A stretch of 64,000 nucleotides of DNA, from assembly GCF_003609995.1 (NCBI RefSeq), contig NZ_AP018786.1, forward strand, positions 1,808,001-1,872,000, read 5' to 3'. Position 1 is the stretch's first letter; every line of letters starts with the position of its first letter. This DNA is from Sutterella megalosphaeroides. Its GTDB lineage: Bacteria > Pseudomonadota > Gammaproteobacteria > Burkholderiales > Burkholderiaceae_F. The notes below the pieces were generated by a model. That model was not told the origin of the DNA and ran no database searches. It saw nothing but the letters and a program-made list of their open reading frames with translations. Made by a program: the position numbers and the translations under genes. Of this stretch, positions 8,852-18,257 are shown in pieces.

Positions 8852-9301
8852 AGGATTCTCCTTTGCAGTGCACGCTCGGTCCCGCCGATTTGTCTCATTT
8901 TGAGAGTGCTCGGTGCACTCGGCAATTTCGGCGCTACGTGACCGCAAGGACGAAATTTATATTAAAGTCGGTTTTTGACTCCATACGTAGAATCGCGGGC
9001 TTGCAATTCACGGAAAGGCGTCTGATGTGCAACGGAAGTTCGGTGACTCCGGTTCGGTGCATGTGCGGCGGATCGACTGTCGTACCGACCGTCACAGCCG
9101 ATTTTCAAGCAGATCGCCTCCCGACGTCGACGAGCGTCCTACGGAGCAAGGGCCGATCTCTTGAGTGCACGAGCACTTTCGCAACACTTGCGCGCAACGT
9201 CTTTTCCCGCCCGAAAGCCCGCGTCTAAAATGGTCGAACGCGAGTCCCACCGCGGTCGCGCGGCGAGCCCTCGCGGAAAACCGGACCAAAGGAGAAGAAT
9301 C
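8852..9301. promoter_or_regulatory. Divergent intergenic region between amidohydrolase and flavoprotein
   Basis: 450 bp without a supported gene. It contains the AT-rich patch AATTTATATTAAAG near 8954-8968 in otherwise GC-rich DNA, a plausible promoter core for the minus-strand amidohydrolase. A GGAG ribosome site precedes the plus-strand ATG at 9302. No clear operator dyad was seen. Confidence 0.35.
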
Positions 9302-10870
9302 ATGCAAAGACGAGAATTGCTTCGAAACGGAACGCTCGGCGTGATCGGCGCCGTCGGAACAGTCGGGGCGAGCCTCACGGCAGGTGCGGCCTCGGCCGCG
9401 GACCTTGACGCAAAAGGCTCCGCGCGACCGACGTTCGATCGCACGGTCGACGTGCTTGTGATCGGTTCGGGCTTTGCGGGTGCGGCGGCGGCCTTGGCCG
9501 CGGCGGAGGCCGGTGCCGAAGTCGAGATCGTCGAAAAGATGGCGTTTGCGGGCGGCAACTCCGCGCTCTCGGGCGGGATGATGGCCGTACCGGGCTCGTC
9601 GGTGCAGAAAAAACAAGGCATCGAGGATTCGCCCGAGAAGCTCGTTGAAGACATGCAGCGCATCGGCATGGGACTCGGCGACCCCGAGCTCGTGCGCGCG
9701 CTCTGCAACGAAGCTGCGGACACTTTCGAATGGACGCGTCGCCACGGCGTCGTCTGGAACGAAAATCTCACGGGCAAAGGCGGCCATTCCGCGAAGCGTT
9801 GCATGGTGACGAAAGAAGGCACGGGGCAAGGGATTTTGAAGCCCTTCTACGCGGAACTCGCGCAGAAAGGTGTTCGCGTGCGCACGAAGGCCTTCGTCTC
9901 GCGCATTTTGCGAGACGAGTCGGACGACGCGACCGCCGGAGCCGTAACGGGCGTCGAGCTTCGCGAAGGGTATGTCTTCGGGAAGCCCGACTCCGGAAAG
10001 CTCGTGCGCGTCGGCGTGCGTCGCGGAGTTGTCTTGGCCTACGGCGGCTTTGCCGCCGACAAGGCCTACCGACGCCGCCTCGACCCGAAGCTTTCCGACG
10101 ACCTGAAGACCACGAACCAGCCGGGGGCCACGTCCGAACTGTGGCGCGAAGCAAGCCGCATCGGTGCTCGCATCATTCAGGCCGACTGGATCCAGTGCCT
10201 GCCGACGTGCTCTCCCAAGGAAGAAGGCATGGGACTTGCCACTCACTTCGCCGACATCGCGGGCGCGCTCTACGGTTGCTGGGTGAGCACGCTCACCGGT
10301 GCGCGCTTTGCAAGCGAATTCGCGGACCGCAAGGTGTTGACGGACGCCATCATCGGCGTCATGGGGAAGGGCGGGCAGGCGCTTGCCGTCGCGGATGCGA
10401 ACGGGGTCGCGGAAATGGAGAAGGTTCGCCCGGGGCTTCTCAAAAAGGTGGTGGAGGCGGGCGTCGTGACCGAGCACGCTTCGCCCGAAGCGCTCGCCAA
10501 GGCCTACGGCATGGATCCCGCGGCGTTTGAGGCGGGTATTCGCGACTACAACGCGCTCGTGCGCGCGGGCAAAGACACCGCCTTCGGGCGACCCCTCGAA
10601 AAGGCCGCAAAGGAGCTCGCGCTCGATCGCGGGCCCTGGTACGCGTCCGTCATGAGTCCGAAGCTTCACCACTGCATGGGGGGCGTCACGGTCAATGCCG
10701 CCACCGAAGTGCTCGACGTCATGACCGACCGTCCGATTCCGGGGCTCTACGCCGCGGGCGAATGCGCGGGCGGCATCCACGGGGCCGTGCGTATCGGTGC
10801 GTGCGCCGTCATGGATTGTCTCGTCAACGGTCGCAAGGCGGGTGCCGCCGCGGCCGCGCGGAAGGCTTGA
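9302..10870 (+). CDS. Tat-exported FAD-dependent reductase (522 aa)
   Basis: The ATG at 9302 follows AAAGGAGAAGAATC and begins the Tat-type signal MQRRELLRNGTLGVIG, cleaved near residue 33 (ASA-AD). The in-frame extension to 9161 is not needed. The FAD motif VLVIGSGFAGAAAAL starts near residue 51. The substrate-side signatures are KLHHCMGGVTV, which keeps the His, and GAVRIGACAVMD in place of GANRxGGN. There is no heme motif, so it must receive electrons from an external cytochrome such as the tetraheme protein downstream (11190-11546, opposite strand). The substrate is unknown; the family is clear. Confidence 0.86.
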   Translation: MQRRELLRNGTLGVIGAVGTVGASLTAGAASAADLDAKGSARPTFDRTVDVLVIGSGFAGAAAALAAAEAGAEVEIVEKMAFAGGNSALSGGMMAVPGSSVQKKQGIEDSPEKLVEDMQRIGMGLGDPELVRALCNEAADTFEWTRRHGVVWNENLTGKGGHSAKRCMVTKEGTGQGILKPFYAELAQKGVRVRTKAFVSRILRDESDDATAGAVTGVELREGYVFGKPDSGKLVRVGVRRGVVLAYGGFAADKAYRRRLDPKLSDDLKTTNQPGATSELWREASRIGARIIQADWIQCLPTCSPKEEGMGLATHFADIAGALYGCWVSTLTGARFASEFADRKVLTDAIIGVMGKGGQALAVADANGVAEMEKVRPGLLKKVVEAGVVTEHASPEALAKAYGMDPAAFEAGIRDYNALVRAGKDTAFGRPLEKAAKELALDRGPWYASVMSPKLHHCMGGVTVNAATEVLDVMTDRPIPGLYAAGECAGGIHGAVRIGACAVMDCLVNGRKAGAAAAARKA

Positions 10871-11189
10871 GCTCGACGCTCGTCCCGATGCAACAACGGC
10901 CTCCCGGATCGAACAACGCTCGACGGACGGCCGTTGCAGGCGTTTCCGGCACTTCGACGCTTCGAAAGGCGTTCGACGTGCCGGACGCCCCCGAACGAAT
11001 CTCAAGTGTTTGCGGGTCGTCGGCACGGCCCGGCGCCCTACTCCAGCTGGCCGTCGACATGCTCGAAAGCAAGCAGCGGCCTGCGTCCGATCCCGAGTCC
11101 GAAGCAATCGGGAAATCCGAGACCGCCGCGCTCGAATCTCATCGCCTTGACCGTTGTCCTTTCGTTCTTGCGGTCGAAGCATCGCCGCC
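10871..11189. other. Gene-free spacer between convergent genes
   Basis: About 320 bp separate two convergent genes. An 8-bp inverted repeat, CAACGGCC / GGCCGTTG, lies near 10891-10936 but has no following T run. No reading frame here has a plausible start and family signature. Confidence 0.4.
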
Positions 11190-11546
11190 TTACGGCGTCT
11201 TGAATTCCCACGTATGGCATTCGGCACAGTAGTTCACGCCCGCTTTGTGCCCCTTGTGGCATTCCGTGCAGGGCAGGATGCCGTCGTGCTGGGCGTGCGG
11301 GTTGCCTTCGGCTTCGTCTTTCGGTTGCGTGAGTTTCACCAACTTGTCGTAGTCGCCGTGGCAGTCCGTGCAGACATCCTGATCGTCCTTCTGCTTCATC
11401 ACGCCCGGAGCCTTGGGATCGTGGCAGCTTTCGCAAGGTACGTTGTACTTCTCAACATGGCGGTCCGCCAGAAAATCGGAGGCTACAGCATGGGCGGAGA
11501 GAGCCAGAGCGAGCGCCCCGGCCAAAAGAGAAACAATCGCTTTCAT
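11190..11546 (-). CDS. Periplasmic tetraheme cytochrome c (cytochrome c3-type)
   Basis: A 118-residue exported cytochrome. The signal peptide MKAIVSLLAGALALALSAHAVA is followed by four CxxCH heme sites: CESCH, CTDCH, CTECH and CAECH. Extra His residues (HVEKY, HAQHDG) can supply the second axial ligands. Size and spacing match the small tetraheme domain found at the N-terminus of Shewanella-type flavocytochrome c. It lies 49 bp downstream of the flavoprotein 11596-13293 on the same strand, so the two probably form a split flavocytochrome in which this protein passes electrons from the membrane quinol dehydrogenase to the reductase. Confidence 0.93.
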   Translation of the reverse strand: MKAIVSLLAGALALALSAHAVASDFLADRHVEKYNVPCESCHDPKAPGVMKQKDDQDVCTDCHGDYDKLVKLTQPKDEAEGNPHAQHDGILPCTECHKGHKAGVNYCAECHTWEFKTP

Positions 11547-11595
11547 GGCTTGGGCCGCCTCGCCTTGTTGGGGAGAGGCGGCACGAAGAAAAGAC

Positions 11596-13293
11596 TCAAA
11601 CGGCTTGTTGTGCCGCGGCGTTTTCGCCGGCTACGCGACCGAAAACCAGGCATTCGGCCAAATTGCCGCCGCCCTGATAGACGAACTTGAAGACGGAGAC
11701 GATTTCGCCTGCGGCGTAGAGATGAGGAATGGCCTTCCCGCTCCAATCGAGCACTTCGCGCTTTCCGTTGCAGAGAAGGCCTCCCGCCGTATTCGGACCG
11801 CCCGCCATCATCATGGCGGCATAGAACGGGCCTTTGTCAAGCGGTGCCAGCGTGCTCGCGCGACGCCCGAGTTTGTCCTTCCCGGACTTGCAGCCTTCGT
11901 TGAACTCGGCCACGGTGGCGGCCAACACCTTCGGATCCATGCGTTCCTTGTTTTCCGCCACCTGCCGAATCTTTTCACCGAGTTCCTCCATGGTATCGGC
12001 CTTCAGGACGAGTCCTTCCTCAACGGCCGACATGTTGTCGCGGCTCCAGTTGACGAGACCGTACCCGACGACGGAGTTCCCGAGGCTCACGATCGGCTTG
12101 GATTTCCGGAGCTCTTCGTCGAAGATGAGCCAGGAGGGGGTTCTCGGATAGGTGAGATTGTCGATGTCGAACTGCGTGGCCTCCCGATAGAAGAAGTACC
12201 GACTCGGATCGTCGGTGATCTTCGTTTCGGCCTGGTAGCGCCTGCCGTAGTTGTCTACCACGATCGTGTGCTTGCCGCCGACCGTCGGGGTCACGCATCC
12301 GATGCGCATGCCGTTTTCACGTCGATTCGTCACGACGATGACGCGAGAACAACACGATGCGACTTTCGCGAGGCCCGCGCCGACCTCCTGCCCCATCGCA
12401 ATGCCGTCGCCCGTATTGCATAGGGCGCCGTAAAACGCCCAACCGTTGATGCCGGGGCCGGTGAGGAAAGCCTCGCGCATCCGGCGGTTGTATTCGTAGC
12501 CGCCCGAGGCAAGGACGACGCCCTTTCGGGCTCGAATGAAAAAGGGCTTCCCGTCGCGTTGTGCGGCCACGCCTACGATGACGCCCGCTTCGTTCTTGAT
12601 CAGATGTTCGGCTCGGCAATCGAAGACTTCCGTGATGCGGTCCTTGCGCTTTGCAACCCCTTCGCGCAGGCACCGGAAGAAGGCTTCGCCCGCATACGTT
12701 TCCTTCTTCGGGGATTTCCAACAACTGGCATTGCCGTCCTTGACACGCGGAACGTATGTGGCTTTATAGCTTTGGTAGTCGCACGCCTTGGCTCCGGGGA
12801 AGTTCGGGAAGGCCGCACCGTGAGCCTGCGGCGTAAAGACCGCTCGAAATTCCGGGTCCAGAGACTTCATGAAGTCGACGTTTTCGGGACAGTACTTCAC
12901 CCAGGCCTCCGCCAGGTCGTCGGAGAAGTCCGCCTGCTCGCCCTCTTCTTTCCAGGGCAGGTTTTCGCCCGAGAACATCGCCTTCGTGTATTCGAAGAGC
13001 GCCTTCTTGTCGCCGTCCTTGCCCGGGCAATGGAAGATGCCGCCCGACATGCGCGTGTTGTTGACGATCTCGGCTTCCTTTTGCTTGTCGAGAAGGAGAA
13101 CCTCGGCTCCTTTGTCGGCGGCGGCAATGGCCGCGGCGGCACCCGCACCGCCGTATCCGACGACCACAACGTCGGTCTCAACCGAGAACCGCGTTTCGGC
13201 GGCCGCGACCGTCGTGGAAAGACCGAGCGTTGCGGAGCCGAGCGTCGCCCCGGCAAAACCTTTGATAAACGTACGACGAGAAACTTCGCTCAT
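11596..13293 (-). CDS. Tat-exported FAD reductase paired with tetraheme cytochrome
   Basis: A 565-residue flavoprotein. GGAGG at 13300-13304 lies 6 nt before the ATG at 13293; a TTG two codons earlier is less likely. The Tat signal is MSEVSRRTFIKGFAGATLG. The FAD motif DVVVVGYGGAGAAAAI starts near residue 41. The active-site loops are divergent: AGGPNTAGGLLC replaces HTMGG and YQGGGNLAEC replaces GANRxGGN. It therefore belongs to a separate subfamily from fumarate and urocanate reductases. The next gene on the same strand is its likely electron donor, a tetraheme cytochrome. It is divergent from assT with a 416-bp shared upstream region. Confidence 0.87.
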   Translation of the reverse strand: MSEVSRRTFIKGFAGATLGSATLGLSTTVAAAETRFSVETDVVVVGYGGAGAAAAIAAADKGAEVLLLDKQKEAEIVNNTRMSGGIFHCPGKDGDKKALFEYTKAMFSGENLPWKEEGEQADFSDDLAEAWVKYCPENVDFMKSLDPEFRAVFTPQAHGAAFPNFPGAKACDYQSYKATYVPRVKDGNASCWKSPKKETYAGEAFFRCLREGVAKRKDRITEVFDCRAEHLIKNEAGVIVGVAAQRDGKPFFIRARKGVVLASGGYEYNRRMREAFLTGPGINGWAFYGALCNTGDGIAMGQEVGAGLAKVASCCSRVIVVTNRRENGMRIGCVTPTVGGKHTIVVDNYGRRYQAETKITDDPSRYFFYREATQFDIDNLTYPRTPSWLIFDEELRKSKPIVSLGNSVVGYGLVNWSRDNMSAVEEGLVLKADTMEELGEKIRQVAENKERMDPKVLAATVAEFNEGCKSGKDKLGRRASTLAPLDKGPFYAAMMMAGGPNTAGGLLCNGKREVLDWSGKAIPHLYAAGEIVSVFKFVYQGGGNLAECLVFGRVAGENAAAQQAV

Positions 13294-13709
13294 AAACAAC
13301 CTCCGAAAGAAAGCGCCCCCTCGGACAAGACCCGAAGAACACCGTCCGAGAGAGCTCTCGGGTTCAGAGTAGAACGTTGCGGATTACGAAAAAAGCGAAG
13401 GAACCCTTAAGGAAGGAAGTCGAGAAGTGCGGCCGCCGTCGGAGTGTGATTCCGAGCGCACGAACGAAAACGAGCCGCCTTACGAAAAAACTGTTTTGGC
13501 TCCGCCTCAACTTCCGGGCCGCCCCCTCGACCGGCCACGGGAGACGCTCCCCGAATCGGTCGCAGAAGCGAACCGCGGTTCGATCAAAAACCGAAAAAGC
13601 TTGTTGTACTTCTCTTGTATTTCACTGAGAAAAGCGGGAATTTCGCTTTTTTACCCGGAAACGCAGAATGATCGCATGCGTTTCATCCGGGCAAAAGGAG
13701 GCCCTCAAC
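13294..13709. promoter_or_regulatory. Divergent promoter region, flavoprotein / assT
   Basis: 416 bp with no supported gene. The assT-proximal half is AT-richer (around 13570-13670) and probably carries the assT promoter. The plus-strand ribosome site AAAAGGAGG precedes the assT ATG at 13710. No distinct operator was recognised. Confidence 0.35.
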
Positions 13710-15518
13710 ATGAAAACTTCGACCCCCCTCATCGCCGCGCTGGCCCTGACGGCACTCAGCTTCAACGTCTATGCCGCGGGCGGCCACAGCGGCGCCAAAG
13801 TCGACCTCCCCGTTCAGGGGAAAATCGGCGAAGTCATTCTCAACCCGTACGAGATGGCCCCGCTCACGGCCGTCATCCGCAACGGCGGTTACGTCCTCAA
13901 GAACGCCCACGTCAAGGTCTTCCCCAAAATGAAGGGCCGCACAATCGAATACGACGTGACGGACAACCTTCTGATGACCTACGGCGGTATTCCGGTGATC
14001 GGCCTTTACGCCGATTACGTCAATAAGGTCGAAGTCTCCTACACGCGCGTCTACAAGGGAAAGAGCGAAAAATTCACCGAGACCTACAGTATTTACGCCG
14101 CTCCCCTCTACGGGAACGTCAACGGCATGGCGCGCTTTCCGCAGCCTTTCTTCAACGCGAACGTCAAGAAGGTCGATCCCGAATTCGCGGATCGTCTCTA
14201 CCTCGTCAACAACTTCCAGGGAAAGCCCTCGAAGGGCGTGCGCGTTTCCTGGAACAACCCCGAAGGCGGGGCGCTCGAATGGAATTTCGAGCCCCAGGTG
14301 GCCGTCATCGATACGGCGGGCGACATCCGCTGGTACCTCGATGCGTCGCCCATTTACGACATCAACTCGATTTACAACGCGGGTTGTTTCATGGGTTTCC
14401 GACAGAACGACGACGGTCAGATCTCGTTCGGGTACGGGCAACGTTATGCCAAGATCGACCTCATGGGGCGTCAGATCTTCAACCGGATTCTGCCCGAAAA
14501 TTACAATGACTTCTCGCACTCGATGGACAATTCCCCGAACGGGAACTATTTCCTGCGCGTCGCAAGCTCGAATCTGAAGCTTGAGGACGGCCGCAACGTG
14601 CGCACGGTGCGTGACGTGATCGCCGAAATCAACCCGGCCACGGGCAACGTGGTCGACGAGTGGCGGCTCTTCGAAATTCTCGACCCGTATCGCGACACGG
14701 TCCTCAAAGCTCTCGACGAAGGGGCCGTCTGCCTCAACATCGACGCCTCGAAGGCCGGTCAGACGATGAGCGCGGAAGAGCTTGCGAAAGTCAGCGCCTT
14801 CGGCGACATCCTCGGTACGGGCCCGGGTCGCAACTGGGCGCACGTCAACTCGGTGGACCACGACACCGAAGACGATTCGATCATCATCTCCTCGCGCCAT
14901 CAGTCGGCGGCGATCAAGATCGGTCGCGACAAAGAAGTGAAGTGGATTCTCGGTTCTCCCGAAGGGTGGAAAAAGCCCTGGGCCGACAAAGTTCTGACGC
15001 CCGTCGACAAGGAGGGCAAGCCCATTCCGTGCGAAGGCTCCGTCTGCGAAGGCGACTTCGACTATCCGTGGACGCAGCACACCGCCTTCAAGATCGACGA
15101 GAAGAGCAAGGGCGACATCCTCTACCTCTCCGTCTTCGACAACGGCGACGCCCGCGGCATGGAGCAGCCCGCCTTGCCGACCATGAAGTACTCCCGCGCC
15201 GTCGTCTACAAAATCGACCAGAAGAAGATGACGGTCGAGCAGGTGTGGTCCTGGGGCAAGGAGCGCGGCTTCGAGTGGTACAGCCCCATCACGTCGATCG
15301 TCGAATACCAGAAAGACAAGGATTCGGTGTTCGTCTATTCGGCCAATTCGGGCGCCAAAGTAAACGAACACGGCGGGATGATCAGCGCGCCGAACCCAAC
15401 GCTCCTCGAATTCCACTGGGGCAGCAACGAACCGTCGCTTGAAATCCAACTCGAAAACTGCGCGGGCTACCAGGCGATGCCGATCAGCATCGAAAAGGCC
15501 TTCGACGCCCGCAAATAA
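13710..15518 (+). CDS. assT: Periplasmic arylsulfate sulfotransferase AssT
   Basis: A 602-residue PAPS-independent sulfotransferase, close in length to E. coli AssT. The start follows AAAAGGAGG and gives the signal peptide MKTSTPLIAALALTALSFNVYA. The catalytic His lies in DYPWTQHTAF at residue 457, matching the sulfohistidine His436 of mature E. coli AssT after the signal is removed. Other family histidines sit in FSHSMDN and NWAHVNSVDHD, and SSRHQSA carries another. The pair CEGSVC just before the catalytic segment matches the structural disulfide. It moves sulfate from aryl sulfates to phenolic acceptors in the periplasm. A porin follows 78 bp later. The usual DsbL/DsbI partners are absent. 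Confidence 0.93.
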   Translation: MKTSTPLIAALALTALSFNVYAAGGHSGAKVDLPVQGKIGEVILNPYEMAPLTAVIRNGGYVLKNAHVKVFPKMKGRTIEYDVTDNLLMTYGGIPVIGLYADYVNKVEVSYTRVYKGKSEKFTETYSIYAAPLYGNVNGMARFPQPFFNANVKKVDPEFADRLYLVNNFQGKPSKGVRVSWNNPEGGALEWNFEPQVAVIDTAGDIRWYLDASPIYDINSIYNAGCFMGFRQNDDGQISFGYGQRYAKIDLMGRQIFNRILPENYNDFSHSMDNSPNGNYFLRVASSNLKLEDGRNVRTVRDVIAEINPATGNVVDEWRLFEILDPYRDTVLKALDEGAVCLNIDASKAGQTMSAEELAKVSAFGDILGTGPGRNWAHVNSVDHDTEDDSIIISSRHQSAAIKIGRDKEVKWILGSPEGWKKPWADKVLTPVDKEGKPIPCEGSVCEGDFDYPWTQHTAFKIDEKSKGDILYLSVFDNGDARGMEQPALPTMKYSRAVVYKIDQKKMTVEQVWSWGKERGFEWYSPITSIVEYQKDKDSVFVYSANSGAKVNEHGGMISAPNPTLLEFHWGSNEPSLEIQLENCAGYQAMPISIEKAFDARK

Positions 15519-15596
15519 ATTCCGCCTCCGGTCCGCGCGCGAACATCCCGAGTCCTCCGCGCGCGGCCTCGTTTCCGACCCCGAAGAGGTTCCCTC

Positions 15597-16751
15597 ATGA
15601 CCACCACCGGCAAAACACGTTCAACACTTTTCCTCGCGCTCCTTGCCGCATTGAGCGCGCTTTCCGTCGCCCAAGCGGCCGACATGCAGCTTTACGGACG
15701 CGTGAGTACGTCGCTTCGCATGACGAATGTCGAGGGCGGCGACACGTCCGTCGACATGAACAACGAAGGCTCACGCTGGGGCTTCAAAATCCACGAATCC
15801 CTCTCGCCCGACCTTTCGGCAAATGCCTACCTCGAAGGCGGCTTCAATTCGGACGACGGCGGATTTTCCAACAGCGGCCGCAGCAACCTCGATACCACGC
15901 TCTTCGATCGCCATGCCGTCCTCGCACTCCGGTCGAAGACCTACGGCGAAATCGGCTTCGGTCGCAGCGGCTCCGTCAACTCGGCCGTCGAACCCTACAG
16001 TCTCGTTTATTTGCCGCTCGACCCGGTGAACGGTGCTTACTACGACATCGTCTCGTTGTCGGTGATGTTCGGCGCCGACCCGCGCGCGAACAACACCCTC
16101 ACCTACGTGTCGCCGCGCATCCTCGGCTGGAAGACGGGTTTGAGCTACTCGTTCGCAACGACCGATCAGGAGTTGCCCGACAGTCGCGAAAACAACCGGC
16201 TCCTTTCCTTCGGCGCCAATTACGAAGGCGGCCCTCTGGGGATCTACCTCGGCGCCTCCTACGCCCGGAACGGCGAATCGGACGCGGCCTCCGCCGATGC
16301 GGGCAAGAAATACGCGCGTGAAGACAGTCAGGCCTACACGATCGGCATGACCTACAAACCCGACGAAACCTGGAAGTTCTACACCGCCTTTCAGTACCAG
16401 AGCGATTACCGCAACGTTGCGGGTTGGAAACTCGACCGGGGGGCCGTTGCCGATCCGCTCGACCGCAAGCACGGCATCGACGGCATCTCGGCCATGGTCG
16501 GGTTCAACTACCGCATGAGCAACGGTCTGCGCGGCACGATGAGCTACTACTACTTCGAAGGCGACCATACGCTTGTCGACGGTACGGAGGAATCCGGGAA
16601 ACGCCAAACCGTCAACGCCGTTCTCGACTACCGCCTCTCGAAGACGTTCATGCTCTACGGCACCGTCACGTACTCGAAGGGCGGCGACGTGCTCGACACC
16701 GCCGACTGCTCCAAATGGGTGTCGCGCATCGGCGCGATGAAGTTCTTTTGA
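15597..16751 (+). CDS. Outer-membrane general porin (Gram-negative porin family)
   Basis: A 384-residue porin with the signal peptide MTTTGKTRSTLFLALLAALSALSVAQA, a first strand DMQLYGRVSTSLRMT, the conserved segment RWGFKIHESLSPDL, and the C-terminus IGAMKFF ending in Phe. It is paralogous to the porin at 6415-7593. The ATG follows GAGGTTCCCTC. It lies in the same direction directly after assT and probably lets aryl sulfates or phenols into the periplasm (inference). Confidence 0.9.
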   Translation: MTTTGKTRSTLFLALLAALSALSVAQAADMQLYGRVSTSLRMTNVEGGDTSVDMNNEGSRWGFKIHESLSPDLSANAYLEGGFNSDDGGFSNSGRSNLDTTLFDRHAVLALRSKTYGEIGFGRSGSVNSAVEPYSLVYLPLDPVNGAYYDIVSLSVMFGADPRANNTLTYVSPRILGWKTGLSYSFATTDQELPDSRENNRLLSFGANYEGGPLGIYLGASYARNGESDAASADAGKKYAREDSQAYTIGMTYKPDETWKFYTAFQYQSDYRNVAGWKLDRGAVADPLDRKHGIDGISAMVGFNYRMSNGLRGTMSYYYFEGDHTLVDGTEESGKRQTVNAVLDYRLSKTFMLYGTVTYSKGGDVLDTADCSKWVSRIGAMKFF

Positions 16752-17079
16752 GCCGAAACACGCCTCCGAACGTCCGTCGCCGGAATCCGTCGAAGGTCCC
16801 GCAAGCGGCATGGCGACGGACCGGAGCCCGGGGGCGTCGTGCGCGCTCTTGGCCGACACCCCTTTCCCGTTTCTCCTTCGCGTTTTTCCTCGGGTTGGGC
16901 GAGTCGGCCGGTCTCTACAATCGGAAGACCGTCCGAGCTCGCGACGAACTTCGTGCAAAGCTCGACGCCGGAGCACAGTGCGGAAAAATACGGCTCCGAA
17001 CACACGGCCTCGTACGCGCCCGAGCCCCCTTGCGGACGTCGTCGACGGACGAATCTTTTGAACCACGACGGATTTTCCC
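16752..17079. other. Gene-free spacer before LysR regulator
   Basis: 328 bp between the porin and the LysR-type gene. No convincing terminator hairpin or reading frame was found. It must contain the regulator's promoter, but no clear -10/-35 pair stands out. Confidence 0.35.
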
Positions 17080-18048
17080 ATGGAAGGAAACGGCCCGCTG
17101 AAGTACTGCGATGTCTCGGCCTCGCTTCTCAACCTCAAGTTTTCGGACATCTTTCTCTTCGTTCTGCTGCACGACCGGCAAAAACTCTCCGACGTCGCGC
17201 GGGAGATGAAAATCTCGGTACCGACGGCCGAGCGTCGGCTCAATCTCTTGCGCGAGGCCTTCGACGATCGACTCTTCACGCGCGGCGGCGCCAACGGTGC
17301 CTTCATGATCCCGACCGCTCGTGCCGAAGCGATCTACGCATCGGCCGCTCAGATGCTGGAAGGATACGTCCGAAGCCACCGAACCCCGACCTTCGATCCG
17401 TCCGAAGTAAGTACCTGCTTTCGCTTCGCGCTCAACAGTCACGGGATTTTCTTCCTCGGAACGAATTTCTTTCAGAAGCTGAGCGAAAAGTGTCCGAAAG
17501 CAACCGCCATGATCGTGAAACCCGCCGATGACATCATCGACATGTTGCGAAGCGGCGAAGCCGACTTCGCCATCTACCACCGACGCCCGAAGGAAAACGA
17601 GACCGGCATACATACCATGCCGATCCATCGATGCGAAATGAGCATCCTCGTTCGAAAGGGACATCCCCTCGAGAAAAAAGCCGAAACCGTTCGTCTTACG
17701 CCCGAAGATTTGCGTCCCTACCCGGCGGTGCGCCTCTACTCGAAACCGCGCAAGTACCGCATCGAGCGTTACATCGACACGTTGCTTGCTCCCGAGGTCG
17801 AACAAACGACCCAGGTGGCTCTTCCCTTCTTCGCCGTCGCCCCGTACCTTCTGCAGATGAACGACCGAACCTGCATTTGTCCCACGGTGATCGGGCGGTA
17901 CTGGGCGCAAACGGGGCTCGTCACGTGCCTCTCGGCGGATTTTGTCCGAGCGACCGACCTTCATCTCATCTGGCACGATCGAACGCATACTCTCCCCGAA
18001 TTCCAGTACGTCCGTTCGCTCTTGGCCGACTCGCGCAGAACGGCCTGA
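17080..18048 (+). CDS. LysR-family transcriptional regulator
   Basis: A 322-residue regulator. The N-terminal winged helix-turn-helix (about 20-80) reads KLSDVAREMKISVPTAERRL followed by FDDRLFTRGG, the LysR signature. A type 2 periplasmic-binding-like effector domain follows (about 110-310). It sits between the assT-porin pair and the FMN/FAD reductase at 18258, all on the plus strand. It is a candidate activator of one or both. The wing segment is unusually short of the usual Leu-rich linker, but the family call is secure. The effector is unknown. Confidence 0.8.
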   Translation: MEGNGPLKYCDVSASLLNLKFSDIFLFVLLHDRQKLSDVAREMKISVPTAERRLNLLREAFDDRLFTRGGANGAFMIPTARAEAIYASAAQMLEGYVRSHRTPTFDPSEVSTCFRFALNSHGIFFLGTNFFQKLSEKCPKATAMIVKPADDIIDMLRSGEADFAIYHRRPKENETGIHTMPIHRCEMSILVRKGHPLEKKAETVRLTPEDLRPYPAVRLYSKPRKYRIERYIDTLLAPEVEQTTQVALPFFAVAPYLLQMNDRTCICPTVIGRYWAQTGLVTCLSADFVRATDLHLIWHDRTHTLPEFQYVRSLLADSRRTA

Positions 18049-18257
18049 TTACGCCCGACGAGCGAGCGAAGCGTCGCCCTCGCGCAAATCCCGCACGGAC
18101 TCTCCGTTGCCGTCCTCTTGTCAAGCCCGGCGTCCTACGGAAAACTTCCGATTCGTTTCCGGCACCGGCCTTCCTAGACTGGCGAAATTCCAACCCGAAC
18201 GGGCAGTCGACGAAGCACGGCTTCGCGGCGCGCTCGCCGAACTCCAAGGAGGTGTTT

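Noticed and set aside
17631-18257. N-terminal extension of the FMN/FAD reductase
   Set aside because: It overlaps the LysR gene in another frame, and a strong AAGGAGG precedes the ATG at 18258 with a signal peptide.
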